A stretch of DNA of 10,833 nt from Clostridiaceae bacterium (GCA_016297585.1 JAEDGJ010000084.1:1-10833); one strand, 5' to 3'. Counted from the stretch's first letter, positions 1-8,089 are shown. A program made the numbers and translations. Notes: generated by a model not told the origin, from the letters alone.

Positions 1-1
1 C

Positions 2-364
2 GCGGAGAACCTGTCCGCCGCCGAATACAACACGCACGGCTCCACGCTGCGCGTGCAGGTTGCGCCCACGCCGTACACGCTCGGCATGCCCTCGGACGCG
101 CTGATTCTGCACAATAACAGCGCCATTCTGGAGATCACCGAGCGCGTCCACCCGGAAAACTACCGCACGGACGTGCGTTTCGCGCGGGAAAACGTCCTGA
201 AAAGCGGATTTCTCGCCGGTGAAAGCCTGCTTTGCGGGCGTCCCTGCATGCTGACCGTCCGCGTCGGCGCGGGAGAGGCCGTGCTCTACGCCTTTTCCCC
301 GCAGTTCCGCGCGCAGACGGACGGCACCTACAAGCTGCTGTTCAATACGCTCTATCTGTCGTAA
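2..364 (+). CDS. C-terminal part of a probable M14-type zinc carboxypeptidase-like protein (5' end outside window)
   Basis: The reading frame is open from base 2 to the TAA at 362-364 and gives about 120 residues with no start inside the window that looks like a true one. The segment contains TPYTLGMPSDALILHNN near its start and ends in VLYAFSPQFRAQTDGTYKLL followed by FNTLY. That ending, in which a glycine-rich 'GxG-VLxFxPQFRAQTxGTxKLLFN' strand leads to the stop, is what I recall from bacterial M14 carboxypeptidase-like proteins that carry a C-terminal class-I glutamine-amidotransferase-like fold. The catalytic zinc domain would lie upstream and cannot be checked, so the family name is recognition of the tail only. 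The gene ends 23 bases before purF with no terminator between them, so the two may be co-transcribed, but a role in purine metabolism is not implied. Confidence 0.55.
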   Translation, partial: AENLSAAEYNTHGSTLRVQVAPTPYTLGMPSDALILHNNSAILEITERVHPENYRTDVRFARENVLKSGFLAGESLLCGRPCMLTVRVGAGEAVLYAFSPQFRAQTDGTYKLLFNTLYLS

Positions 365-387
365 TACTTCACGAAAGGGTTGCATAC

Positions 388-1812
388 ATGTCAAAAATTC
401 ACGAAGAATGCGGCGTTTTCGGTATCTACGCCGCGCCGGATGCAAAGCTTTTTCCCGCCGGGGAAACCTTCAACGCTCTGTTCGCGCTCCAGCACCGCGG
501 ACAGGAAAGCTGCGGCATTGCCGTATCCGACCGCGGCGTCATCCGCGTCTACAAGAACGTCGGCCTTGTTTCCGAGGTTTTTAACGACGAGATCCTTGCC
601 TCTCTGACCGGACAGATCGCCATCGGACACTGCCGCTACGCCGCAAACGACGTCCGCGACCGCGAGCATTCGCTGCCGTTCGTCGTCGAACACGCCAAGG
701 GCAACCTCGCCGTCTCCCAGAACGGCGCGATTGTCAATGCCGGTGAGCTGCGCCGGCGTCTGGAGCTTGACGGCGCGGTCTTCCAGACCAAGGGTGACGC
801 CGAGCTCGTCGCGAACCTGATCGCACGCGAGCGGCTGAAAACCGATTCCATCGAGCAGGCGCTGCTGCGTCTGATGGACGTCATGACCGGCGCGTTCTCC
901 CTCGTCGTGATGAGCCCCCGCAAGCTGCTCGCCGCGCGCGACCGCAACGGCTACCGGCCGCTTTGCATCGGCCGCATCGGCGATTCGTGGGTGTTTGCGT
1001 CCGAAAGCGTCGCGCTGGACGCCGTCGGCGCGGAATTTGTCCGCGACGTGCACCCCGGCGAGGTCGTCTGGGTCGATGCCGAAGGGCTTCACTCGCTGCA
1101 GGCGCCCGACAACGGCACGAAGCAGTCGCTCTGCGTGTTCGAATACGTCTACTTCGCGCGTCCGGACAGTGTCATCGACGGTCTTTCCGTCGATCGCTTC
1201 CGTCAGATGGCCGGTATGCACCTCGCGCTCGAGTCGCCCGTCGGCGCCGACGTCGTCATCGGCGTACCGGATTCGGGGCTGCCCGCCGCCATCGGCTACG
1301 CGCACTGCTCCGGCATCCCCTACGGCGTGGGGCTCGTCAAGAACCGCTACATCGGCCGCACCTTCATCCAGCCGACGCAGGGGCAGCGTGAGCGTTCCGT
1401 GAAGATCAAGCTCAACGCGCTGGCGGAGACCGTGCGCGGCAAGCGCGTCGTGATGATCGACGACTCCATCGTCCGCGGCACCACCTCCGCCAAGCTCGTC
1501 TCCCTGCTGCGCGAAGCCGGCGCGACCGAGGTGCATATGCGCATCTCCAGCCCGCCGTTCCTCTATCCCTGCTACTTCGGCACCGACGTGCCCGACCGCA
1601 AGATGCTCCTCGCCGTCGGCCGCACCGTAGAGGATATGCGGAAAATCATCGGCGTTGACAGCCTCGCGTTCCTCTCGCTGGACGCCGTCCACATGATTGC
1701 CCGGGAAATTGACGTTGACATCTGCGACGCCTGCTTTACGGGACAATACGCCACCGAGATCCCCGCGCCTTCCACCGAAAAATACGAACAGCATATTGAG
1801 GATGAAGCATAA
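388..1812 (+). CDS. purF: Amidophosphoribosyltransferase (PRPP amidotransferase)
   Basis: PurF catalyses the first committed step of purine synthesis: glutamine plus PRPP gives 5-phosphoribosylamine. The protein has 474 residues, normal for the family. The N-terminal Ntn glutaminase domain starts MSKIHEECGVFGI, so Cys8 is the expected nucleophile after removal of a seven-residue propeptide. ALQHRGQES (33-41), Arg83, Asn112-Gly113 and Asp137 are glutaminase landmarks. The C-terminal phosphoribosyltransferase domain carries the PRPP loop VVMIDDSIVRGTT (354-366). Cys249, Cys395, Cys446 and Cys449 sit where the Bacillus-type enzyme binds its 4Fe-4S cluster, which suggests an oxygen-sensitive enzyme. 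The ATG at 388 is chosen because it puts Cys8 at the family position and has AAAGGG at 374-379; the frame stays open upstream, but only over the preceding gene. The glutamine loop after Arg83 is unusual (see findings). The stop overlaps the purM start by one base. Confidence 0.97.
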   Translation: MSKIHEECGVFGIYAAPDAKLFPAGETFNALFALQHRGQESCGIAVSDRGVIRVYKNVGLVSEVFNDEILASLTGQIAIGHCRYAANDVRDREHSLPFVVEHAKGNLAVSQNGAIVNAGELRRRLELDGAVFQTKGDAELVANLIARERLKTDSIEQALLRLMDVMTGAFSLVVMSPRKLLAARDRNGYRPLCIGRIGDSWVFASESVALDAVGAEFVRDVHPGEVVWVDAEGLHSLQAPDNGTKQSLCVFEYVYFARPDSVIDGLSVDRFRQMAGMHLALESPVGADVVIGVPDSGLPAAIGYAHCSGIPYGVGLVKNRYIGRTFIQPTQGQRERSVKIKLNALAETVRGKRVVMIDDSIVRGTTSAKLVSLLREAGATEVHMRISSPPFLYPCYFGTDVPDRKMLLAVGRTVEDMRKIIGVDSLAFLSLDAVHMIAREIDVDICDACFTGQYATEIPAPSTEKYEQHIEDEA

Positions 1813-2855
1813 TGGATAAGACAAAGGACTCGTACTCGAACGCGTATAAAGAAGCCGGCGTGGACGTTACCGCCGGATATGAATCGATCCGCCTTTTCAA
1901 GGACAAGGTCCGTTCCACCTACGTTCCCGGCGTGCTGGGCGACATCGGCGGCTTCGGCGGTCTGTTTGAGCCGAATTTCGCCGGTATGAAGCGTCCCGTC
2001 ACCGTCTCCGGCACCGACGGCGTCGGCACGAAGATCAAAATTGCCTTCGCGCTCGACCGCCACGACACCATCGGCATCGACTGCGTCGCCATGTGCGTCA
2101 ACGACATCATCTGCTCCGGCGCGGCGCCGATGTTCTTCCTCGATTACATCGCCTGCGGCAAGAACATTCCGGAAAAGATCGCCGCCATCGTCTCCGGCGT
2201 CGCGGACGGCTGCCGTATGGCCGGCTGCGCCCTCATCGGCGGCGAAACGGCGGAGCATCCGGGGCTGATGCCCGACGACGAGTACGATCTCGCGGGTTTC
2301 TCCGTGGGCATCGTCGATTACGACAAGATCATCGACGGCAGCGCCGTCCGTCCCGGCGACGTCATCATCGGCATCGCCTCCTCCGGCGTCCACTCCAACG
2401 GCTTCTCCCTCGTGCGCCGCGTGCTTGGCGACACGCCGGAAGCCCTGTCCGTCCGCGTGCCCGAGCTCTCCGGCACCATCGGCGAGACGCTGCTGACGCC
2501 GACGCGCATCTACGTCAAGCCGATGCTCGCCCTGCAGCGCGCGCTGACCGTCAAGGCCGTCAGCCACATCACGGGCGGCGGCTTCTACGAAAACATCCCG
2601 CGTATGCTCCCGGACGGCTGCAAGGCCGTGATCGAGCGCTCTCAGGTGCCGGTTCCGCCGATTTTCGACCTGATCGCCCGTACCGGCGGCATCTCCGCGC
2701 ACGATATGTTCAACACCTTCAACATGGGCATCGGCATGGCCTTCGTCGTCTCGAAGGACGACGCCGACCGCGCGCTCGAGCTGCTCTCCGGCTTCGACGA
2801 GCAGGCCTGGGTCATCGGTGAAATCGCCGAGGGCGACGGGGTCGAGCTGGTATGA
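1812..2855 (+). CDS. purM: Phosphoribosylformylglycinamidine cyclo-ligase (AIR synthetase)
   Basis: PurM closes the imidazole ring: FGAM plus ATP gives 5-aminoimidazole ribonucleotide. The protein has 347 residues, the usual length. Family motifs appear in order: GTDGVGTKIKIA (67-78, nucleotide-binding loop), DCVAMCVNDIICSGAAP (90-106), LIGGETAEHPG (141-151) and GIASSGVHSNGFSL (187-200). The fold is that of the PurM/PurL/SelD/ThiL ATP-binding superfamily, acting as a cytosolic homodimer. The ATG shares one base with the purF stop (TAATG), and GAGGAT at 1798-1803 lies inside the end of purF, so translation is probably coupled. The 3' end overlaps purN by four bases (ATGA). PurL, which makes its substrate, is not in the window. 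Confidence 0.97.
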   Translation: MDKTKDSYSNAYKEAGVDVTAGYESIRLFKDKVRSTYVPGVLGDIGGFGGLFEPNFAGMKRPVTVSGTDGVGTKIKIAFALDRHDTIGIDCVAMCVNDIICSGAAPMFFLDYIACGKNIPEKIAAIVSGVADGCRMAGCALIGGETAEHPGLMPDDEYDLAGFSVGIVDYDKIIDGSAVRPGDVIIGIASSGVHSNGFSLVRRVLGDTPEALSVRVPELSGTIGETLLTPTRIYVKPMLALQRALTVKAVSHITGGGFYENIPRMLPDGCKAVIERSQVPVPPIFDLIARTGGISAHDMFNTFNMGIGMAFVVSKDDADRALELLSGFDEQAWVIGEIAEGDGVELV

Positions 2856-3490
2856 CAAAAAAACGCATCGCCGTCCTCGTTTCCGGCGGCGGCACGAACC
2901 TGCAGGCGCTGATCGACGCGCAGGGCAGGGGAGAGATCCCCTCGGGCGAGATCGTCCTCGTCGTCAGCTCCGAGCCGGACGCTTACGCGCTGACGCGCGC
3001 CGAAAAGGCGGGCATCCCGACGATGACCATCGTGCGCCGCGGCAAAAAGCGCGAGACCTTCACGCGTCTTCTGTGCAAGGCTTTGGACGACGCGCACATC
3101 GACCTTGTCGTTTTCGCGGGTTTTATGGTCATTTTGAGCCCGATGTTCTTCGAAAAGTTTGAAAACCGTGCGATCAACGTCCATCCCGCGCTGATCCCGT
3201 CCTTCTGCGGCGAGGGCTTTTACGGTCTGCACGTCCACGAGCAGGCGCTCGCCTACGGCGTCAAGCTGACCGGCGCGACCGTGCATTTTGCCAACGCCGT
3301 CACCGACGGCGGGCCGATCATCCTGCAGAAGGCCGTTCCCATCGAAGAAAACGATACGCCGGAAACCCTGCAGCGCCGGGTCATGGAGCAGTGCGAGTGG
3401 CAGCTCCTGCCGCGCGCGGTGCGTCTCTTCTGCGACGGCAGGCTGCAGGTGGACGGCCGGATCGTACGGATTAAGGAGGAAGAAGCATGA
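2852..3490 (+). CDS. purN: Phosphoribosylglycinamide formyltransferase (folate-dependent GAR transformylase)
   Basis: PurN transfers a formyl group from 10-formyl-tetrahydrofolate to GAR to give FGAR. The protein has 212 residues, the usual size. It begins with the phosphate-binding loop VLVSGGGTNLQAL (8-20). The catalytic triad of the family is present: Asn109 and His111 in INVHPALIPSF, and Asp152 in VTDGGPII. LTGATVHFAN (139-148) leads into the catalytic Asp as in other PurN proteins. The site that usually reads KYPG or KFPG is FCGEGFYG here, a mild variation. The start overlaps the purM stop (ATGA), and there is little Shine-Dalgarno sequence before it, so translational coupling is likely. 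The end overlaps the next gene by four bases. Confidence 0.96.
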   Translation: MTKKRIAVLVSGGGTNLQALIDAQGRGEIPSGEIVLVVSSEPDAYALTRAEKAGIPTMTIVRRGKKRETFTRLLCKALDDAHIDLVVFAGFMVILSPMFFEKFENRAINVHPALIPSFCGEGFYGLHVHEQALAYGVKLTGATVHFANAVTDGGPIILQKAVPIEENDTPETLQRRVMEQCEWQLLPRAVRLFCDGRLQVDGRIVRIKEEEA

Positions 3491-4191
3491 AATTCTCGGA
3501 ATATCTGCGTGACAACACCTATCCCGGCCGCGGCGTCGCCATCGGCCGCTCGGCGGACGGCAGCGAGGCCATCCTCTGCTACTTCATCATGGGACGCTCC
3601 ACCGGCTCCCGCAACCGCGTCTTCGAGCTGGAAGGCGACACGCTGCGCACCCGGGCGTTCGACGAATCGAAGCTGCCGGATCCGTCGCTCTACGTCTACC
3701 GCGCCGTGCGTACGATCGGACGCCGGACGATCGTCACCAACGGCGACCAGACCGATACGATCTGCGACGCGCTGGCGGAAGGCCGCACGTTTGAGGACGC
3801 GCTGCGCTCCCGCACGTTTGAGCCCGACCCGCCCATCTGGACGCCCCGCATCTCCGGGCTTCTGACCATCGAAAACGGCCAGATGTCCTATAAGCTGAGC
3901 ATCCTGAAAAACGGCGGCGACGAGACGCCTCTGCGCTTTTTCTATGAATATGCCGTGCCGCGCGCGGGCGAGGCGCACATCATCCACACCTATGCGCACG
4001 ACGGCAATCCGGTCCCGTCCTTTGCGGGCGAGCCCGTCCTGATCGACACCACGTCCTATAGCTGCGTAAACTGCGTGATGAACGATCTGTGGGAAGGTCT
4101 GAATGCCGACAACCGGGTCTCCGCGTTCGTCCGCACCATCCGGCTCGCGGATGGGCATACGGAAACCCGCATCAAGAACAAGCACGAATAA
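3487..4191 (+). CDS. purO: IMP cyclohydrolase, archaeal PurO type
   Basis: This 234-residue protein belongs to the PurO-like IMP cyclohydrolase family, first characterised in methanogens and unrelated in sequence to the cyclohydrolase domain of bacterial PurH. It would close the second purine ring, turning FAICAR into IMP. Visible signature segments are YPGRG (12-16), MGRSTGSRNR (35-44), TNGDQTDT (84-91), TPRISG (119-124) and TYAHDGNPVPSF (168-179), all strongly conserved as I know the family. It has no signal peptide or membrane segment and is expected in the cytosol. The start overlaps the purN stop by four bases, and a very good ribosome site, AAGGAGGA, lies about eight bases upstream. Its place directly before an AICAR formyltransferase without a cyclohydrolase domain supports the assignment independently. 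I have no direct evidence of activity. Confidence 0.93.
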   Translation: MKFSEYLRDNTYPGRGVAIGRSADGSEAILCYFIMGRSTGSRNRVFELEGDTLRTRAFDESKLPDPSLYVYRAVRTIGRRTIVTNGDQTDTICDALAEGRTFEDALRSRTFEPDPPIWTPRISGLLTIENGQMSYKLSILKNGGDETPLRFFYEYAVPRAGEAHIIHTYAHDGNPVPSFAGEPVLIDTTSYSCVNCVMNDLWEGLNADNRVSAFVRTIRLADGHTETRIKNKHE

Positions 4192-4207
4192 AAGAGGAGT
4201 ATCCATC

Positions 4208-5383
4208 ATGCAGGAATTAAGCTTAAAATACGGCTGCAATCCCAATCAGAAGCCCGCGCGCATCTTCATGGAAAACGGCGAGCTGCCGGTCAAGGTCCTG
4301 TCCGGCCGTCCCGGCTATATCAACTTCCTCGACGCCCTGAACGGCTATCAGCTCGTCCGCGAGCTCAAGATCGCGACCGGACTTCCCGCCGCGACCTCCT
4401 TCAAGCATGTCAGCCCCGCCGGCGCCGCCGTCGGCCAGCCGCTCGACAGCGTTCTGCGCGAAATCTACTTCGTGCCGGAAAAGCAGAAGCTCTCGCCCCT
4501 TGCCTGCGCCTATGCCCGTGCCCGCGGCGCCGACCGTATGTCCAGCTTCGGCGATTTCATCGCGCTGTCCGATCCCTGCGACCGCTCGACCGCCCGTCTG
4601 ATCGCCCGCGAGGTCTCCGACGGCGTCATCGCGCCCGGCTATGACGACGATGCGCTCGAAATCCTGAAGGGCAAGCGCAACGGCTCCTACAACGTCATCG
4701 AAATCGACCCGAACTATGTTCCCGCGCCGATCGAGCGCAAGCAGGTCTACGGTGTCACCTTCGAACAGGGCCGCAACGAGATCGCCTTCGACGATTCCCT
4801 CTTCGAAAACATCCCCACCGCGAACAAAAACCTGCCCGACGCGGCCAAGCGCGATCTGATCATCAGCCTGATCACGCTGAAATACACCCAGTCGAACTCC
4901 GTCTGCTACGTCAAGGACGGACAGGCCATCGGCATCGGCGCCGGCCAGCAGTCCCGCATCCACTGTACCCGTCTTGCCGGTCAGAAGGCCGACAACTGGT
5001 ACCTGCGCCAGCACGAGAAGGTGCGCAGCCTGCCGTTCCTCGACACGCTCGGCCGTCCCGAACGCGACAACACGATCGACGTCTACATTTCCGACGACTG
5101 TGACGACGTGCTGGCCGAAGGCGAGTGGCAGAAGTACTTCACCGTCCGTCCCGAGCCGTTCTCCCGCGAGGAACGCCGCGCGTGGATCGCTACGCAGTCC
5201 GGCGTCTCCCTCGGCAGCGACGCGTTCTTCCCCTTCGGCGACAACATCGAGCGCGCGCACCGCTCCGGCGTCGCGTACATCTCGCAGCCCGGCGGCTCCA
5301 TCCGCGACGACAACGTCATCGAGGTCTGCGACAAGTACGGCATTGTCATGGCGTTCTCCGGCGTCCGCTTATTCCATCACTAA
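4208..5383 (+). CDS. purH: Stand-alone AICAR formyltransferase (PurH transformylase domain only)
   Basis: This enzyme formylates AICAR with 10-formyl-tetrahydrofolate to give FAICAR, the penultimate step to IMP. The protein has 391 residues, against about 510-525 for bifunctional PurH, and the N-terminal IMP cyclohydrolase domain is missing rather than broken. The transformylase signature is visible: LKYGCNPNQKPA (6-17), FKHVSPAGAAVG (65-76) with the catalytic Lys66-His67 pair, SSFGDFIALSD, LKYTQSNSV, and near the C-terminus SDAFFPFGDNIE and QPGGSIRDDNVI. Some authors call such single-domain proteins PurV. The frame is open further upstream, but the ATG at 4208 is chosen because GAGGAG at 4194-4199 precedes it by eight bases and the protein then starts with the family's usual LKYGxNP segment. 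The gap after purO is 16 bases, and the missing domain is supplied by that gene. Confidence 0.95.
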   Translation: MQELSLKYGCNPNQKPARIFMENGELPVKVLSGRPGYINFLDALNGYQLVRELKIATGLPAATSFKHVSPAGAAVGQPLDSVLREIYFVPEKQKLSPLACAYARARGADRMSSFGDFIALSDPCDRSTARLIAREVSDGVIAPGYDDDALEILKGKRNGSYNVIEIDPNYVPAPIERKQVYGVTFEQGRNEIAFDDSLFENIPTANKNLPDAAKRDLIISLITLKYTQSNSVCYVKDGQAIGIGAGQQSRIHCTRLAGQKADNWYLRQHEKVRSLPFLDTLGRPERDNTIDVYISDDCDDVLAEGEWQKYFTVRPEPFSREERRAWIATQSGVSLGSDAFFPFGDNIERAHRSGVAYISQPGGSIRDDNVIEVCDKYGIVMAFSGVRLFHH

Positions 5384-5401
5384 GGCAGGGAGAAAGAAGC
5401 G

Positions 5402-6655
5402 ATGAACATTTTCATGATCGGCGGCGGCGGGCGCGAGCATGCGCTCATCTGGAAGCTCTCCCAGAGCCGCAAGGTCGATAAAATCTGGTGCGCGCCCGGC
5501 AACGGCGGCATCGCGGCGCTCGCCGAATGCGTTCCGCTCAAGGCGACCGACATTCCGGGGCTCGTCGAGTTCGCGCGGAAGAACCGTCCCGACCTCGTCT
5601 TCGTCGCGCCGGACGACCCGCTCGCGCTCGGCCTTGTCGACGAGCTGGAAGCCATCGGCATCCGCGCGTTCGGTCCGCACAAAAACGCGGCCGTCATCGA
5701 GGCAAGCAAGAGCTTTGCGAAAGATCTGATGCGTAAATACCATATTCCCACCGCCGCCTACGCCGTCTTTGACGACCCCGCCTCCGCCCGCGCCTATATC
5801 GAGCAGCAGGGCGCGCCCATCGTCGTCAAGGCGGACGGGCTGGCGCTCGGCAAGGGCGTCACCGTCGCGATGACGGTCGAGGAAGCGGTCGCGGCCTCCG
5901 ATGCGGCCTTTGGCGGTGCTTTCGGCAAGGCCGGCGCGCGCGTCGTCATCGAAGAGTACATGACCGGCGTCGAGGCCAGCGTCCTGTGCTTCGTCGACGG
6001 CGAGCACTGGATCGCCATGCCCGCGGCGCAGGATCACAAGCCCGTCTTCGACGGCAACCGCGGTCCGAATACCGGCGGCATGGGCTCGTTTGCGCCGTCC
6101 CGCGCGTATACGAAGGAGATCGCCGAGATCACCGAACGCACCATCATCGAGCCGACCGTCCGCGCGATGGCGGCAGAGGGCCGTCCCTTCAAGGGCGTCC
6201 TCTATTTCGGCCTGATGCTCACCGCCGCGGGTCCCCGCGTCGTCGAATACAACGCCCGTTTCGGCGATCCCGAGACGCAGAGCCTGATGCCGCTTCTGAA
6301 GTCCGATCTCGTGCCGATTCTGGAAGCCTGCATCGACGGTACGCTCGACCGCATCTCGGTCGAGTGGTACGACGGCGCCTGCGCCTGCGTCGTGCTGGCG
6401 TCCGGCGGCTATCCCGGCTCCTATCAAAAGGGGCTGCCGATTCACGGACTCGGCAAGCTGCCGCGCGACGTGGCGGCGTTCCATGCCGGTACCGCGCGTG
6501 CGGATGGCGCGATGGTGACGGCAGGCGGACGCGTCCTCGGCATCACCGCGCGCGGAGAGACGCTGCCGGACGCGCTTGCCCATGCCTATGAAGGCGTGCG
6601 CTGCGTCTCCTTTGACGGCATGCACTACCGCACCGACATCGGCAAGATCGGGTAA
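5402..6655 (+). CDS. purD: Phosphoribosylamine-glycine ligase (GAR synthetase)
   Basis: PurD joins glycine to phosphoribosylamine using ATP, the second step of the pathway and directly after PurF, whose product is unstable. The protein has 417 residues, standard for the family. It shows an N-terminal GGGGREHAL (7-15), the ATP-grasp segment VVKADGLALGKGV (141-153), DHKPVFDGNRGPNTGGMGSF (211-230) and the metal-binding VEYNARFGDPETQ (281-293), followed by the C-terminal domain with LASGGYPG. The start has GGGAG at 5388-5392, and the gap after purH is 18 bases. It is the last purine gene of the run; radA follows after 7 bases. The protein is cytosolic and I see nothing abnormal in its motifs. Confidence 0.96.
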   Translation: MNIFMIGGGGREHALIWKLSQSRKVDKIWCAPGNGGIAALAECVPLKATDIPGLVEFARKNRPDLVFVAPDDPLALGLVDELEAIGIRAFGPHKNAAVIEASKSFAKDLMRKYHIPTAAYAVFDDPASARAYIEQQGAPIVVKADGLALGKGVTVAMTVEEAVAASDAAFGGAFGKAGARVVIEEYMTGVEASVLCFVDGEHWIAMPAAQDHKPVFDGNRGPNTGGMGSFAPSRAYTKEIAEITERTIIEPTVRAMAAEGRPFKGVLYFGLMLTAAGPRVVEYNARFGDPETQSLMPLLKSDLVPILEACIDGTLDRISVEWYDGACACVVLASGGYPGSYQKGLPIHGLGKLPRDVAAFHAGTARADGAMVTAGGRVLGITARGETLPDALAHAYEGVRCVSFDGMHYRTDIGKIG

Positions 6656-6662
6656 ACGGGCT

Positions 6663-8036
6663 ATGGCTGCAAAATCGCGCACCGTGTTCGTCTGCTCCGA
6701 GTGCGGCAACGAAACCGCGAAATGGTTCGGACAGTGCCCGTCCTGCAAGAGCTGGAACACGCTCGTCGAAACGGAACCCATGCCCGCGGCACCGTCCCGG
6801 CATGGGTTTTCCGGCGCGGTTTCCCGCACGGCTGCAGCGCCGCTTTCCGCGATCGAAACCGCCGACGAGCTGCGTGCGTCGACCGGCATTGGCGAGCTGG
6901 ACCGCGTACTGGGCGGCGGCACGGTGCTCGGTTCCCTGATCCTCGTCGGCGGCGAGCCGGGCATCGGCAAGTCGACGCTGCTTTTGCAGGTTTCGGCGAC
7001 GCTCTGCGCACGCGGGAAGGTGCTCTATGTCACCGGCGAGGAGTCCTCCCGGCAGATCAAGCTCCGCGCGCAGCGGCTCGGCATCAATTCCGACACCCTC
7101 TATGTCGAAGCGGAAACGCGCCTCGACAGCATTATGGAGAACATCCGCCAGCTCTCGCCCGGCTTCATCATCGTCGACTCCATTCAGACGGTCTACAAGC
7201 CGGAAGCCGCCTCCGCACCCGGCAGCGTCACGCAGATCCGGGAATGCGCGCTGGCACTGATGCAGTACGCCAAGACCTCCGGCGCGACCGTCTTTATCGT
7301 CGGTCACGTCACAAAGGAGGGTGCGCTTGCGGGGCCGAAGATCCTCGAGCATATGGTCGACTGCGTGCTCTACTTTGAAGGCGACCGTCATGCGAGCTAC
7401 CGCATCATCCGCGCCGTCAAAAACCGTTACGGCTCCACCGACGAGATCGGCGTCTTCGAGATGTCCGCGCGCGGTCTGCTCGAGGTACCCAATCCCTCGC
7501 AGGCGCTCCTCTCCGGCCGTCCGAAAGACGTCCCCGGAAGCTGCATTGCCTGCGTGATGGAGGGCACCCGCCCGATTCTCGCGGAGGTGCAGGCGCTCGT
7601 GACGAAGTCCTCCTTCGGCAATCCCCGCCGCACCGCCGACGGCTTCGATTATAACCGCGCCGTGCTGCTCCTCGCCGTGCTGGAAAAGCGCTCCGGCATC
7701 GACGTCGGAAGCTGCGACGTCTATATGAACGTCACCGGCGGCTTAAAGCTGTCCGAACCGGCGTCCGACCTCCCCGCGATCCTCGCCGTTGCGTCCAGCA
7801 TCAGCGACCGGCCGCTGCGGGAGGACATGGCCTCCTTCGGCGAGATCGGCCTGACGGGGGAGCTGCGTACCGTTTCCAACGTCGCGCAGCGCTTGAGCGA
7901 AATCCGGCGGCTCGGTTTTTCCCAATGCGTCCTGCCGCGCCGCTGCTGCATCGGCATCAAGCCTCCCGAAGGGCTTACGCTGCTCGCCGCCGAAAATTTA
8001 AGCGACGCCATTCGGATCTCACTGTCCGGTAAGTGA
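6663..8036 (+). CDS. radA: DNA repair protein RadA/Sms (branch-migration helicase)
   Basis: RadA processes recombination intermediates by driving branch migration with RecA and takes part in repair and natural transformation. The protein has 457 residues, normal for the family. Domains in order: a C4 zinc finger with Cys11, Cys14, Cys25 and Cys28 (CSECG...CPSC); a RecA-like ATPase with Walker A GEPGIGKST (97-105) and Walker B FIIVDSIQT (168-176); the RadA-specific motif KNRYG (253-257, usually KNRFG); and a C-terminal Lon-protease-like domain without proteolytic function. The ATG at 6663 gives the usual start just before the zinc finger, though the frame remains open upstream inside purD. The ribosome site is poor (ACGGG three bases upstream), so translation may depend on coupling to purD. 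Two hairpins follow the stop. Confidence 0.96.
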   Translation: MAAKSRTVFVCSECGNETAKWFGQCPSCKSWNTLVETEPMPAAPSRHGFSGAVSRTAAAPLSAIETADELRASTGIGELDRVLGGGTVLGSLILVGGEPGIGKSTLLLQVSATLCARGKVLYVTGEESSRQIKLRAQRLGINSDTLYVEAETRLDSIMENIRQLSPGFIIVDSIQTVYKPEAASAPGSVTQIRECALALMQYAKTSGATVFIVGHVTKEGALAGPKILEHMVDCVLYFEGDRHASYRIIRAVKNRYGSTDEIGVFEMSARGLLEVPNPSQALLSGRPKDVPGSCIACVMEGTRPILAEVQALVTKSSFGNPRRTADGFDYNRAVLLLAVLEKRSGIDVGSCDVYMNVTGGLKLSEPASDLPAILAVASSISDRPLREDMASFGEIGLTGELRTVSNVAQRLSEIRRLGFSQCVLPRRCCIGIKPPEGLTLLAAENLSDAIRISLSGK

Positions 8037-8047
8037 CAAGTTTTTCT

Positions 8048-8082
8048 CTTTACAGTCTTTTCTGCGGCTGTAAAGCATTTTT
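8048..8082 (+). terminator. Weak first hairpin after radA
   Basis: CTTTACAG at 8048-8055 pairs perfectly with CTGTAAAG at 8068-8075, an 8-bp stem with a 12-base loop, followed by GC and a run of five T at 8078-8082. The stem is AT-rich, so on its own it would be a weak intrinsic terminator. It begins 11 bases after the radA stop. Confidence 0.45.
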
Positions 8083-8089
8083 CTGTACA

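Noticed and set aside
232..387. In-frame extension of purF upstream to an ATG at 232
   Set aside because: It overlaps the end of the peptidase-like gene in another frame, has no ribosome site, and would move the nucleophile Cys far from the N-terminus, which must be freed for PurF activity.
391..1824. Long open frame on the minus strand opposite purF (477 codons)
   Set aside because: It is a shadow of GC-rich codon use in purF, rich in Asp, Val, Gly, Ala and His with no recognisable motif.
1572..2858. Minus-strand open frame opposite purM (428 codons)
   Set aside because: It covers purM almost exactly and is explained by codon bias; its protein has no known motif.
6576..6662. Upstream extension of radA into purD
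   Set aside because: RadA proteins begin only a few residues before the zinc finger; the ATG at 6663 fits and the extension would overlap purD by 80 bases without homology.
5369..6970. Long open frame on the minus strand opposite purD and the start of radA (533 codons)
   Set aside because: It spans two well-supported plus-strand genes and has the low-complexity composition of an antisense shadow; no domain is visible.
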